This document shows, piece by piece, positions 1 through 6,547 of a stretch of DNA of 22,071 nucleotides. A program made the translations under genes and the position numbers. Every line of letters starts with the position of its first letter. Positions within the stretch are counted from its first letter, which is position 1. The notes under the pieces are model-generated. The model did not search any database and had not been told where the DNA came from. It saw only the letters and a list, made by a program, of their open reading frames with translations. Source of the DNA: a virus; the IMG/VR virus record IMGVR_UViG_3300042923_000220, positions 1 through 22,071 of that record; one strand, given 5' to 3'.

Positions 1-1
1 C

Positions 2-46
2 GAGAAAGCGATCAAGGAAAAGCTTGAACGTGATAAGGCGGTGTAG
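2..46 (+). CDS. 3' end of an upstream gene, product unknown
   Basis: Only the last 14 codons are in the window, ending EKLERDKAV and a TAG at 44-46. The tail is charged and probably helical. It lies two bases before the start of the replication initiator, so the two are very likely in one operon. Nothing allows a functional call. Confidence 0.6.
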   Translation, partial: EKAIKEKLERDKAV

Positions 47-48
47 AT

Positions 49-876
49 ATGGCGAAGTATCGGCAGATCCAAATTAGCTTCTGGCAAGATGGGTTCATTC
101 TTACGCTTCCACCGGAAGAAAAGTACTTTTACATCTATCTTATGTCCAACAGCAAAACAACTCAGTGCGGAATCTATGAGCTGCCTTTGAAGGTTATCGA
201 GATGGAAACAGGGTTGTCACCGGATCGGATATTCGAACTGATAAACAAGTTTATTGGATATCGGAAGATAAGGTACAACGAGGAAACGAGGGAAATATTC
301 CTTCTTAACTGGTTGAAGCATAATAGCCTAAAAAGTCCCAAAGTTCGGTCATGTGCAGAGAAAGAATTGCTCGAAGTGAAGCATATACCCTATCAAACCG
401 AGTTTGTACAACTATCCATACAGTATGGATACCCTATCAATAGACTATCCATAGACTCGGGGGAAGAAGAAGAAAAAGAAGAAGAACAAAAAGAAGAACA
501 AGAACAAGAGAAAGTTTTGCATAATTCGAATTTACATCAAGAACGATTAAGGAAATTAGTGATTCAATGCAACATCAAGGGCGCAGGTATAGATGGGTTA
601 GAAACAGTTTATTCCTACATCGGACAAGCTGATCTTGAAGTCATTGAAAAAGCTTTGAAAAAGTCAGAAGGAAAGCATGTTAACTACTTCGTTGAGATTA
701 TCAACGGGATGATTGCAGAGGGAAAAACGTCTAAGGATTCGGTTCGATATATCCAAGCGGTTCCTGATAAGAAACTAGACCTCGAATTAGAATCAAGGCG
801 TATCGAAATTGCACGAAACAAATGGATACAAAATGGCGGTGATCCGAGTGAGTTTAGATACCCAGCAACTTCTTAA
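49..876 (+). CDS. Phage replication initiator / replisome organizer, DnaD-like
   Basis: This is a 275-aa protein with the layout of Firmicute phage replication-initiation proteins. Residues about 1-110 look like a winged-helix domain, opening with KYRQIQISFWQD and continuing into a helical stretch with LPLKVIEMETGLSPDRI, as in the phage replisome-organizer N-terminal family. Residues about 138-155 form a Glu/Lys/Gln linker encoded by an A-rich GAA/AAA tract (460-515). The C-terminal helical part, with KKSEGKHVNYFVEIINGM, resembles the DnaD C-terminal domain that binds ssDNA. The inferred role is to open or coat the phage origin and recruit the helicase encoded immediately downstream, whose start overlaps this gene. 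The ATG at 49 follows AAGGCGGTG, one mismatch from the ideal ribosome binding site. The function rests on family resemblance and neighbourhood; the origin itself was not identified. Confidence 0.8.
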   Translation: MAKYRQIQISFWQDGFILTLPPEEKYFYIYLMSNSKTTQCGIYELPLKVIEMETGLSPDRIFELINKFIGYRKIRYNEETREIFLLNWLKHNSLKSPKVRSCAEKELLEVKHIPYQTEFVQLSIQYGYPINRLSIDSGEEEEKEEEQKEEQEQEKVLHNSNLHQERLRKLVIQCNIKGAGIDGLETVYSYIGQADLEVIEKALKKSEGKHVNYFVEIINGMIAEGKTSKDSVRYIQAVPDKKLDLELESRRIEIARNKWIQNGGDPSEFRYPATS

Positions 877-2119
877 TACAGAATCAGCGGTGTTAGGAGC
901 TGTCCTGCTCGACAACGATGTGATGCACGACATAGCCGAAATGCTAGAACCTCGGGATTTTAGCTATATGGTCCATGAGTTGATATGGAAGGCCATGCAA
1001 TACCAGTACCGCAACAATCGGCCTAATGACCTTGTAACGCTAACGAGTATGTTGGCAAAGTACGATCGGTTGCAGGAGGTTGGAGGGGTAGCATATCTAT
1101 CCCAACTCGCTAATTCCTGCCCAACCTCTGCTAATGCAAAATACTATGTCGATATCGTCAAGCATGCTGCCTATCGGAAACGAGCAAAAGAAGCAGCCGA
1201 GCGCATCCTGCAATTGTGTGAGGATGAAGACGATAACGAACAGCTATTCTCGGAAGTAGAAAAGGCAGCGTTAGGCGTTAGACCGGGCGAATCGGGAACT
1301 ATGCAGCACATTTCCGACAACAAGCAATCCTACATGCAATATCTCCAAACAAAAGATGATTTTATATTCACCAACTTCACAAAGTTTGACGAATGGATGG
1401 GCGGTATTGGTCGAGGATGGCTCTACATACTAGCAGGAAGGCCGAGCGTAGGAAAAACCGCTAAGATGCTCCAGGTCGCAAGAGGAATCGCAGAGCAGAA
1501 CGTTGGCGAAGTGTTGATCTGGTCGCAGGAAATGAAGCGAAATCAACTCTTTAACCGCATGATCGCTCCGGTCGCTCTGGTAAACGGGAACCGCATTAGA
1601 AAAAAAGAGTTAGAGCCATTCGAGTTAGAGCGCATAACAGAAGCTTTTGACAAATTAGAGCAATTGCCACTACACATCGAAGACGCCAAAAACGTAACCA
1701 TCGAGGAAGTACGAGCAACAGCAAGACAGATTAAGCGGAAGTACGGAAAGCTTGGCGCTATTATCGTGGATTACTTAACCATCATGAACATTAAGCAGCA
1801 GAAGGGCGAAACCCGAAGCCAAGCGGTGGGGTATGTGACCCGAACCGCCAAGCAGATCGCACTTGAAATGGATTGCCCGTTTATCATGCTTGCACAGCTC
1901 AGCCGAGATGGGAAAGACGAACCGAAGCTGGAACATCTGAGAGACTCAGGGGAAATCGAACAGGACGCCGATGTCGTGGAGTTCCTTTGGCACAATCCAG
2001 AAGTAACGAATCCAAAGGGGAAGGTTATTCAATCGGTGATCGCAAAAGGTCGGGACGTGGGGGTGAACAATTTTGAGTACCTCTTCGAAGGTTGGTATCA
2101 ACGGTATTCCGAACTGTGA
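848..2119 (+). CDS. dnaB: Replicative DNA helicase, DnaB family
   Basis: Hexameric 5'-3' replicative helicase for the phage fork. The N-terminal domain starts LDTQQLLNTESAVLGAVLL, typical of DnaB. The RecA-like core carries Walker A GRPSVGKTA (about residues 197-205), Walker B IIVDYLTIMN (about 303-312), the LAQLSRD sensor stretch, and a closing motif ending SGEIEQDADVVEF. The length, 423 aa from this start, is close to the usual 430-470. Start choice: the frame is open from a TTG at 809 and has an ATG at 833, but neither has a ribosome binding site. The GTG at 848 lies four bases after GGCGGTGAT (835-843), one mismatch from the consensus, so it is preferred. This gives a 29-base overlap with the initiator and implies translational coupling. 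The DnaD-like neighbour probably helps load it. Confidence 0.93.
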   Translation: MSLDTQQLLNTESAVLGAVLLDNDVMHDIAEMLEPRDFSYMVHELIWKAMQYQYRNNRPNDLVTLTSMLAKYDRLQEVGGVAYLSQLANSCPTSANAKYYVDIVKHAAYRKRAKEAAERILQLCEDEDDNEQLFSEVEKAALGVRPGESGTMQHISDNKQSYMQYLQTKDDFIFTNFTKFDEWMGGIGRGWLYILAGRPSVGKTAKMLQVARGIAEQNVGEVLIWSQEMKRNQLFNRMIAPVALVNGNRIRKKELEPFELERITEAFDKLEQLPLHIEDAKNVTIEEVRATARQIKRKYGKLGAIIVDYLTIMNIKQQKGETRSQAVGYVTRTAKQIALEMDCPFIMLAQLSRDGKDEPKLEHLRDSGEIEQDADVVEFLWHNPEVTNPKGKVIQSVIAKGRDVGVNNFEYLFEGWYQRYSEL

Positions 2120-2129
2120 TCAAGAGTAC

Positions 2130-2309
2130 ATGGATTTATTAGGAGCGATCGTGAAGGGAGCGGAGTTCCTAGAGAACCCACTTATAAAACCAGACCAATA
2201 CCAGAAAGGGATGCAACGCTATGACCAATACTGTGAATGGGCTAGAGCATATCAACGAGAAGATCCACAACATCAGCCAATTGATGGACAAAGAAACCAA
2301 TCCGCATAA
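2130..2309 (+). CDS. Small acidic-aromatic phage protein, unknown
   Basis: A 59-aa protein starting MDLLGAIVKGAEFLENP, rich in Tyr, Gln and charged residues (YQKGMQRYDQYCEWARAY). It looks like a short helical protein with no membrane segment or catalytic motif. The frame is open from a TTG at 2073 inside the helicase gene. The ATG at 2130, ten bases after the helicase stop, avoids that 47-base overlap and is preferred, although its ribosome binding site is weak. No function can be assigned; it probably belongs to the replication operon. Confidence 0.55.
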   Translation: MDLLGAIVKGAEFLENPLIKPDQYQKGMQRYDQYCEWARAYQREDPQHQPIDGQRNQSA

Positions 2310-2316
2310 ACGATGA
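2221..2316 (+). CDS. Candidate 31-aa small protein in an overlapping frame
   Basis: The reading frame encodes MTNTVNGLEHINEKIHNIS and ends at TGA 2314-2316. It would be an amphipathic helix. It overlaps the preceding gene in another frame. AAAGGG lies ten bases upstream of its ATG, a mediocre ribosome binding site. One of the two overlapping frames may be incidental; the helical periodicity is the main reason for listing it. Confidence 0.25.
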   Translation: MTNTVNGLEHINEKIHNISQLMDKETNPHKR

Positions 2317-2349
2317 ACGACAACTATTAAATAAACGGAGGTAGTGAGG

Positions 2350-2730
2350 ATGACGAATGATGAAGCGAGGGCGCACTTTGCAAACAGCGGACTTACGTAT
2401 GCGGACATAACCGAAGGTGACATTTGTACCTTGGCGATATTGTTAAATAAGCATCTGAAAGCTGCAAATAAAGCAAAAACAACATCGGTTGATATGCGAA
2501 TGAGTGAAAAGATCAAAAGCAAATACAAGAGCAACGGAACGATTATCGAGTGCTACATGTTCGTGAATAGCCACTATTTTACTCGTAGGGAAGCGATCAG
2601 TTTCAACAAAGATGGATTTATCGGTTTTTCAGGATGGGCTAGCAGTAGGAATACACAACCGCTAATAGCAGCTTTTAAAGAGTGGGTTGATGGTTTACCG
2701 AAGGCCATCGAATCGACCGAATCCGCTTAA
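2350..2730 (+). CDS. Phage protein of unknown function, 126 aa
   Basis: Starts MTNDEARAHFANSGLTYADI. The N-terminal third is helical, and the rest looks alpha/beta (GTIIECYMFVNSHYFTRREA, then SFNKDGFIGFSGWASS) and ends in an amphipathic helix. No catalytic motif was recognised. GGAGGT at 2337-2342 is followed after seven bases by the ATG at 2350. The in-frame GTG at 2344 is only one base from GGAGGT and is therefore rejected. It sits in the replication region between the helicase and the TGT-like enzyme. Confidence 0.75.
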   Translation: MTNDEARAHFANSGLTYADITEGDICTLAILLNKHLKAANKAKTTSVDMRMSEKIKSKYKSNGTIIECYMFVNSHYFTRREAISFNKDGFIGFSGWASSRNTQPLIAAFKEWVDGLPKAIESTESA

Positions 2731-2758
2731 CGAAGTGGTAGCCGAGAAAGGAGAATTT

Positions 2759-2917
2759 ATGAATTGGTCTAAAGCATCTAAAACTCAACTACTCCTAATC
2801 ACCAGTAACTTTGAAGATTGTCCAGTATGGCTAAAGACAGAAGCAAGAGCAGAGTTAATGCGAAGACAAAAACAAACCCACACAAGGATTCAGATGCGGA
2901 GGAAGGAGATCGGATGA
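2759..2917 (+). CDS. Small basic phage protein, 52 aa, unknown
   Basis: Starts MNWSKASKTQLLLITSNFED and becomes strongly basic (ARAELMRRQKQTHTRIQMRR). A clear AAAGGAG lies just ahead of the ATG. The frame is open further upstream, but the extra part overlaps the preceding gene and has no ribosome binding site. Its TGA overlaps the ATG of the next gene (ATGA at 2914-2917), so the TGT-like enzyme is probably translated by coupling from this gene. The basic C-terminus would suit nucleic-acid binding; that is inference. Confidence 0.7.
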   Translation: MNWSKASKTQLLLITSNFEDCPVWLKTEARAELMRRQKQTHTRIQMRRKEIG

Positions 2918-3564
2918 GACGGACTATTTACGTAGCAGGAGTAAACCGAAAACACTTAGCCAAACAAGCAGATAGCGTTCCCTATTGGCTGCTGTCCGTT
3001 ACTTTGCTCCGTAAGTATCCGACATGGCTAGATCAACATTTAGCGAATCGAACGTTGATATGGGACCCTGGAACGTTCACAGAGGATTCCGTAAGTTACA
3101 CCTACTACCGACAATACATCGATAAGTACATGCGCTCCAAGGATCGTTATCTGCAATATGACGAGATCGGAGACGCAGAAGCAACCGAGTATTACTTGCG
3201 AGATATGCGGAAACGTGGGTACAAACCTATTCCTATCATGCAAGGGAGAAGCTTCCACCTACTCCGACAAGAACCCATAGTCGCAATAGGCGGTCTGGTG
3301 ATGATGGGGGATGAAGAACGAAGACGGTATCTGGATGAAATCTTCTACGATTACCGACCAACCGCACAAATCCATTTACTCGGCATGATCAAGCACGAAT
3401 GGTTTACACCTTACCAAACAGCCATTCAAGGAGACAATACGAGCTGGATTCCGAGGGATGAGTGGAACCGAAGAAAAACAATCGAGCAATGGCTAACCGA
3501 GTACGGAGAACAATGGATCCCCTACAGGCAAAGAGAGTTCGTACAGTTAGCGATGGGCTTCTAG
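2914..3564 (+). CDS. TGT/DpdA-like base-exchange enzyme
   Basis: A 216-aa protein whose ordered motifs match the tRNA-guanine transglycosylase superfamily: DPGTFT (51-56, counterpart of DSGGF), YDEIGD (82-87, substrate-pocket Asp), PIMQG (107-111), AIGGLV (124-129, the hallmark GGL loop), HLLGM (154-158), and GDNTSW (173-178), where D174 sits at the position of the nucleophilic Asp. It has no cysteine at all, so the CxCxxC-His zinc site of true TGT is absent, and it is far shorter than TGT (about 370 aa). This points to the phage DpdA-like branch, which places 7-deazaguanine bases into DNA, rather than to a tRNA enzyme. Its true substrate cannot be read from sequence. No preQ0 synthesis gene is in the window. 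The ATG at 2914 follows GGAGGAAGGAG and overlaps the previous stop. Ser of the usual DSGGF is Pro here. Confidence 0.72.
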   Translation: MRRTIYVAGVNRKHLAKQADSVPYWLLSVTLLRKYPTWLDQHLANRTLIWDPGTFTEDSVSYTYYRQYIDKYMRSKDRYLQYDEIGDAEATEYYLRDMRKRGYKPIPIMQGRSFHLLRQEPIVAIGGLVMMGDEERRRYLDEIFYDYRPTAQIHLLGMIKHEWFTPYQTAIQGDNTSWIPRDEWNRRKTIEQWLTEYGEQWIPYRQREFVQLAMGF

Positions 3565-3574
3565 GAGGCAGGAT

Positions 3575-3760
3575 ATGAGCAGGAAACAAGTCCTCTATCA
3601 GATCGACAAGCTATTAACGGGATGTGCGGTATGTCCGAAGAGAGCCGAAATGAATCGGGAAATGAAAGGGCTCTTTGCAAGGATGGATGGACACTGTAAT
3701 AAAAATTGCGAAGTCGGAAGTAAACTGCAGCAACTCGGTAAGTCCTTGGTTAGAACTTAA
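3575..3760 (+). CDS. Small zinc-finger protein
   Basis: A 61-aa protein starting MSRKQVLYQIDKLL. It carries C17-x2-C20 (GCAVCPKR) and, after a helical spacer, HC41-x3-C45 (GHCNKNCEVG), then a short helix KLQQLGKSL. This is the arrangement of the small Bacillus-type zinc-finger proteins found in phages and hosts. One structural zinc is likely; the role (DNA binding or protein contact) is not known. CTAGGAGG lies ahead of the ATG, ten bases after the stop of the TGT-like gene. Confidence 0.8.
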   Translation: MSRKQVLYQIDKLLTGCAVCPKRAEMNREMKGLFARMDGHCNKNCEVGSKLQQLGKSLVRT

Positions 3761-3814
3761 CGCCCTGCATCGATTCGACCGAACCACCCAAGCCGATAAA
3801 GGAGGTTTAAATCA

Positions 3815-4060
3815 TTGAAATCCTACTACACCAACTCCATATACCCCATAAACCGATCAGACGAAAAACCCAGTCCACCCGGAGACGTCATCATCAAGAC
3901 CATCGCTGACTATCCACCCGAGCTCCAGCAAAGATGGAACAGCATAACCGGCTACGTAAAACCGACCCGAACCGAGACATTAGCCCCACAGCGCAAACCA
4001 TACAATCCAGGGAAAACAAAGGCACACAGCTGGGAGAAAAAAGGAGGAGAAGGCGCATGA
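3815..4060 (+). CDS. Proline-rich phage protein, 81 aa, unknown
   Basis: TTG start at 3815, eight bases after a strong AAAGGAGG, which decides the start. It begins MKSYYTNSIYPINRSDEK, has PPGDVIIKTIADYPPELQQRWNSITGYV in the middle, and ends with a basic low-complexity tail. No family recognised. The stop overlaps the next start (ATGA 4057-4060), so it is the first of three coupled genes leading to the RusA-like resolvase. Confidence 0.65.
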   Translation: MKSYYTNSIYPINRSDEKPSPPGDVIIKTIADYPPELQQRWNSITGYVKPTRTETLAPQRKPYNPGKTKAHSWEKKGGEGA

Positions 4061-4209
4061 GTCAATCTGTGAGGTTCCAAGCCTATTACAAAGGACAGAA
4101 GCTAGGCAATCCCCGAACCGAGAAGCAAAAGAACCAAGTCGAGTTTTGCTGCAGCGATATTTTATGGGCCGTTATCAAGGAGCCCAACGAAAGGGAGGTA
4201 CGGGGATGA
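4057..4209 (+). CDS. Small phage protein, 50 aa, unknown
   Basis: Starts MSQSVRFQAYYKGQKLGNP and ends in a charged tail. It contains an adjacent cysteine pair (FCCSDILW). AGGAGG lies nine bases ahead of the ATG. Both ends overlap their neighbours by four bases (ATGA), a clear sign of a coupled operon. The upstream extension of the frame runs through the preceding gene and was not taken. No function assigned. Confidence 0.65.
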   Translation: MSQSVRFQAYYKGQKLGNPRTEKQKNQVEFCCSDILWAVIKEPNEREVRG

Positions 4210-4568
4210 AGCAAACGCTGAAAGTAAACAACATGCCGCCCAGCTTAACCAAATACCGCAATATGCACTACCAGGTCATCAACAACCAAAAACAAGAGTG
4301 GGAAAGTATCATCGGCTGGCTAGTGAAAGAGCAAAAGATCCAACCGATGCAGCAGATCAAAATGACCTACGAGTTTTATTTCCGCAACCGAACCGAACAC
4401 GATCCCGACAATTACGCCTGTTGCGCCAAGTTTATCAACGATGGATTAGTCAAAGCTGTAGTACTGCCGAGAGATAACTTTGTGCACATCAAAGAATTCA
4501 CGGTAAAACAAGGCGGAGTTTGCAAGCAACCGTACATACTCATTCACATGGAAGAGGTGAGTGCGTGA
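4206..4568 (+). CDS. rusA: RusA-like Holliday junction resolvase
   Basis: A 120-aa protein with the RusA signature DPDNY (66-70), K75, FINDGLVKAVVLPRDN (76-91) with D79 and D90, and a closing strand PYILIHME. The spaced aspartates match the metal-binding set of RusA, which resolves four-way junctions as a dimer. The length equals E. coli RusA (120 aa). The phage role is resolving recombination or replication branches before packaging. GGAGGT lies six bases ahead of the ATG, which overlaps the previous stop as ATGA. The upstream extension is out of place and rejected. Confidence 0.88.
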   Translation: MKQTLKVNNMPPSLTKYRNMHYQVINNQKQEWESIIGWLVKEQKIQPMQQIKMTYEFYFRNRTEHDPDNYACCAKFINDGLVKAVVLPRDNFVHIKEFTVKQGGVCKQPYILIHMEEVSA

Positions 4569-4681
4569 AGTTCAAAGCGGTGTGTATCATAGAAAGCACC
4601 AGAGGGCGCTCAGGAATCCTTTTTATGCTCAACCATACAAAACCATTACCACCTATCATAACACCTCTCAGACCGCCTTGA
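4565..4681 (+). CDS. Candidate 38-aa protein coupled to RusA
   Basis: A GTG at 4565 overlaps the resolvase stop (GTGA 4565-4568), five bases after GAGGTGA. It encodes MKFKAVCIIESTRGRSGILF and ends in a proline-rich tail ending PLRPP. The coupling signal is good and the peptide is strand-like at first, but 38 codons is short and nothing is recognised. It is the only coding candidate in this gap. Confidence 0.45.
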   Translation: MKFKAVCIIESTRGRSGILFMLNHTKPLPPIITPLRPP

Positions 4682-4721
4682 AATGCGTCACAGGTAGATT
4701 GATAGAGAAAGGAGGATCACC

Positions 4722-4835
4722 ATGCGACTAACCCCGATTACTCCGATACACAATTTGCAGGATCGAAGGCGGAGGAAACCGAGCAAGGAAGACTATAAAA
4801 AGATGGGCAAAAAGCCGCCGAATGGGTGTGCGTAA
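4722..4835 (+). CDS. Small basic protein, 37 aa; possible N-part of a split zinc ribbon
   Basis: An excellent AAAGGAGGATCACC precedes the ATG. The product starts MRLTPITPIHNLQDRRRR and ends KKMGKKPPNGCA. It is strongly basic. In the -1 frame the same stretch reads into a CxxC...CxxC segment (see 4799-4897), so the complete gene may need a -1 shift around the AAAAAG run at 4809-4814, or the gene may be broken there. The strong ribosome binding site argues that it is translated. Confidence 0.55.
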   Translation: MRLTPITPIHNLQDRRRRKPSKEDYKKMGKKPPNGCA

Positions 4836-4897
4836 CCTGTACAAAAATGCTAGGAAATGGTATAATAATCAAAGGAATATGTAGATATTGCGAGTAA
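4799..4897 (+). pseudogene. Cysteine-rich zinc-ribbon-like segment in the -1 frame
   Basis: The frame open from 4799 reads AAEWVCVTCTKMLGNG, then IIIKGICRYCE and stops at TAA 4895-4897: two CxxC knuckles 17 residues apart, a typical zinc ribbon. It has no good start of its own (only a GTG at 4826 without a ribosome binding site). It would be continuous with the 37-aa gene by a -1 shift at about 4809-4814. The run is C AAA AAG, not a perfect slippery heptamer. It is either a frameshifted gene, a sequencing or mutation event, or chance. Confidence 0.35.
4838..4866 (+). promoter_or_regulatory. Sigma-A-type promoter for the middle gene block
   Basis: TGTACA at 4838-4843 (four of six bases match the -35 consensus), a 17-base spacer, and TATAAT at 4861-4866 with the TG extension (TGGTATAAT). 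This is the best promoter in the window. It faces the coiled-coil gene at 4973 and would give an AT-rich leader of about 100 bases. Confidence 0.7.
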
Positions 4898-4972
4898 ATC
4901 AGGTACTACATAACAATAGTGGCGGAAATTATTAATTATAAGTAAAATATGAGCGAAAATGGAGCGTGTACC

Positions 4973-6040
4973 ATGTCAAAAGAAGAATTAAAGCAAGCGA
5001 TCAAGCAATTAAAACAGCAACGAGAGAACTTCCAGGGCAATCCCGGCATGCAGAATGAAATCACTGGACGAATTAACGAGATTGAAGAACAGTTGGTCCA
5101 GATGCAAGCAGAGGAAGAGCAGCAGCAACGAGAATTAGTCGAACAAAACCATGAAAGCCGGTTGCAGGAATCTCAATCACGTATTGCGCAAGAACTGGAC
5201 AACCTTGATTTTGGTGGGATGACCTTACGCCAGATGTTCAGCGGTGAAGACGAGTACCAAGTGGTGCGGATTAAATTCCAACGGATGCTTGAAGACCGAG
5301 ATGATGCATGGAGCAAGAATATCAAAGGGTACGAAGAACGGGAAATCCAGCTTAAAGCGCAGAACAAATACTTGCAGGAAGTCGTTGTGGCAACCGAAGC
5401 AGAGAATGCCCAACTCCATAACAACGTGATTCGTCTGACCAACGACAACATCCGATTGGCCGAGGAGAAAGAAGACTCCGACACTAAACGGGATGCGGCT
5501 GTCAGGGAAGCGGAATCCTATCGAGGCGAGATCGAGCAATTGAAGAGTTGGAACGATGACCTACGGAACCAAGTAGCGTTAGGCGTAGGTGGGGCTATTC
5601 GGATCATGGACGAAGCCGAGTTAGAGCGGCAAAAGGCCGAGGAACTCGAGAGACTCGAACGAATCAAGGCGCAAAAGACCGTATACGACCTGGTGCCGGA
5701 CAATGATATCAACCCGAAGAATTACACGGCCAAACGTGCCACAGACGGAGAAGAAGTCACGATCAATTGGACGCAGCTCAAGAGCTATATCGTGTTAACC
5801 GATGAAGAGCAGGTGCAGCAGTTTCGTCTCCAACATCAAACCCAAGTTCTACCGGATATATCAATGGCTGATATCACCCCTGCGGCGGTTGATCAAGTAG
5901 AGAGTCAGTTTCAAACCGAAACAGGATCTGAGCTGGTTGTACCGACATCAGGCGTGGAAGAAACGGTATCACGCCAAGAGTTCGAAGCGCTGAAGGCTGA
6001 CGTTGAAGTGTTGAAGCGTAGACAAGGGATGGTGGCGTAG
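4973..6040 (+). CDS. Long coiled-coil phage protein, unknown
   Basis: A 355-aa protein. Residues about 1-70 and 85-210 are long charged helices of coiled-coil type (e.g. EEQLVQMQAEEEQQQRELV, then KYLQEVVVATEAENAQLHNN). Residues about 230-300 form a more globular part (KTVYDLVPDNDINPKNYTAK), followed by a linker and a last coil ending SRQEFEALKADVEVLKRRQG. No enzyme motif. Start: the ATG at 4973 has GGAG eight bases upstream; the ATG at 4949 has none, so it is rejected. It is the first gene after the promoter at 4838-4866. It could be an early accessory protein, a structural adaptor or an inhibitor of a host complex; none of these is supported over the others. Confidence 0.8.
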   Translation: MSKEELKQAIKQLKQQRENFQGNPGMQNEITGRINEIEEQLVQMQAEEEQQQRELVEQNHESRLQESQSRIAQELDNLDFGGMTLRQMFSGEDEYQVVRIKFQRMLEDRDDAWSKNIKGYEEREIQLKAQNKYLQEVVVATEAENAQLHNNVIRLTNDNIRLAEEKEDSDTKRDAAVREAESYRGEIEQLKSWNDDLRNQVALGVGGAIRIMDEAELERQKAEELERLERIKAQKTVYDLVPDNDINPKNYTAKRATDGEEVTINWTQLKSYIVLTDEEQVQQFRLQHQTQVLPDISMADITPAAVDQVESQFQTETGSELVVPTSGVEETVSRQEFEALKADVEVLKRRQGMVA

Positions 6041-6265
6041 ATGAATGTTGATACAGGGCATTTGATGTATGCAGAAAAAGCGCCCACTGGGTACACTCCT
6101 GTTCCTGATGAATTAAGGGACGAAGTAAAACGGGCTCTAGGTGACAGCGAAGAAGGATACGTTGATATAAAAGGCCCTTCGCCTTTATCGGCATGGGCGA
6201 AACAGCAACGAAAGAACAGGAACAAAATTGCCAAATCTTCGAGAAGTAAAAATAGATCACGATAA
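6041..6265 (+). CDS. Small phage protein with basic tail, 74 aa
   Basis: Starts directly after the previous stop with MNVDTGHLMYAEKAPTGYTP. A Val/Pro-rich front part is followed by DIKGPSPLSAWAKQQRK and an Arg/Lys/Ser tail (KIAKSSRSKNRSR). Similar short proteins with a SPLxxWAKxxRK motif and basic tail are familiar from Firmicute phages, without known function. A weak GGGATGGTGG serves as ribosome binding site; translation may be coupled to the coiled-coil gene. The tail suggests nucleic-acid or ribosome contact, as inference only. Confidence 0.75.
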   Translation: MNVDTGHLMYAEKAPTGYTPVPDELRDEVKRALGDSEEGYVDIKGPSPLSAWAKQQRKNRNKIAKSSRSKNRSR

Positions 6266-6282
6266 GTGAAGGGAGAACGAAT

Positions 6283-6489
6283 ATGAATCCGCAAATTGAA
6301 AACAATTTTAAGTACCACTCACCAAAGGAAGGTCAACCAGAAAAGTACACTGCTTTGAGAGAAAAAGCAAAGGAACTGGCTTACATGATCGAGGAATTAT
6401 GCCCGAACAGCCGAGAAAAGTCGGTAGCTTTAACTAATCTTGAAACAGCGGTCATGTGGGCTAATGCTTCCATCGCACGTAACGAATAA
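6283..6489 (+). CDS. acb2: Acb2-like anti-CBASS cyclic-nucleotide sponge
   Basis: A 68-aa helical hairpin protein matching the Acb2 (T4 Vs.4) / Tad1 hairpin family: NFKYHSP (8-14), Y22, REKAKELA (26-33), CPNSREKSVAL (40-50), and LETAVMWANASIARNE (53-68), the conserved closing helix. Acb2 proteins assemble as hexamers and bind cyclic di- and trinucleotides made by CBASS cyclases, so the downstream effector is not triggered; Tad1 relatives bind Thoeris signals. The length fits the minimal hairpin form. GAAGGGAG lies ahead of the ATG. It sits in a run of tiny genes after the middle promoter, suiting expression before packaging. Ligand range cannot be told from sequence; the gene symbol is by family resemblance. 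Confidence 0.8.
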   Translation: MNPQIENNFKYHSPKEGQPEKYTALREKAKELAYMIEELCPNSREKSVALTNLETAVMWANASIARNE

Positions 6490-6498
6490 ATAATTTAA

Positions 6499-6517
6499 GG
6501 GGAGCCTAGCGCTCCCT
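6499..6517 (+). other. GC-rich hairpin between genes, weak terminator at best
   Basis: GGGAGC (6500-6505), loop CTAGC, GCTCCC (6511-6516), plus one outer G-T pair. It follows the Acb2-like gene by ten bases. There is no T run after it, so it is more likely an RNA processing or stability element or an attenuator than a full terminator. Confidence 0.4.
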
Positions 6518-6547
6518 CTCTCCAAAATAAAATAGGCGGTGGAAGGG

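Noticed and set aside
460-515. A-rich GAA/AAA tract as a frameshift site or repeat element
   Set aside because: The frame continues cleanly through it and it encodes a normal charged linker of the initiator.
5874-6318. Two overlapping - strand frames of 135-143 codons
   Set aside because: They span three + strand genes with good support and lack ribosome binding sites and family motifs.
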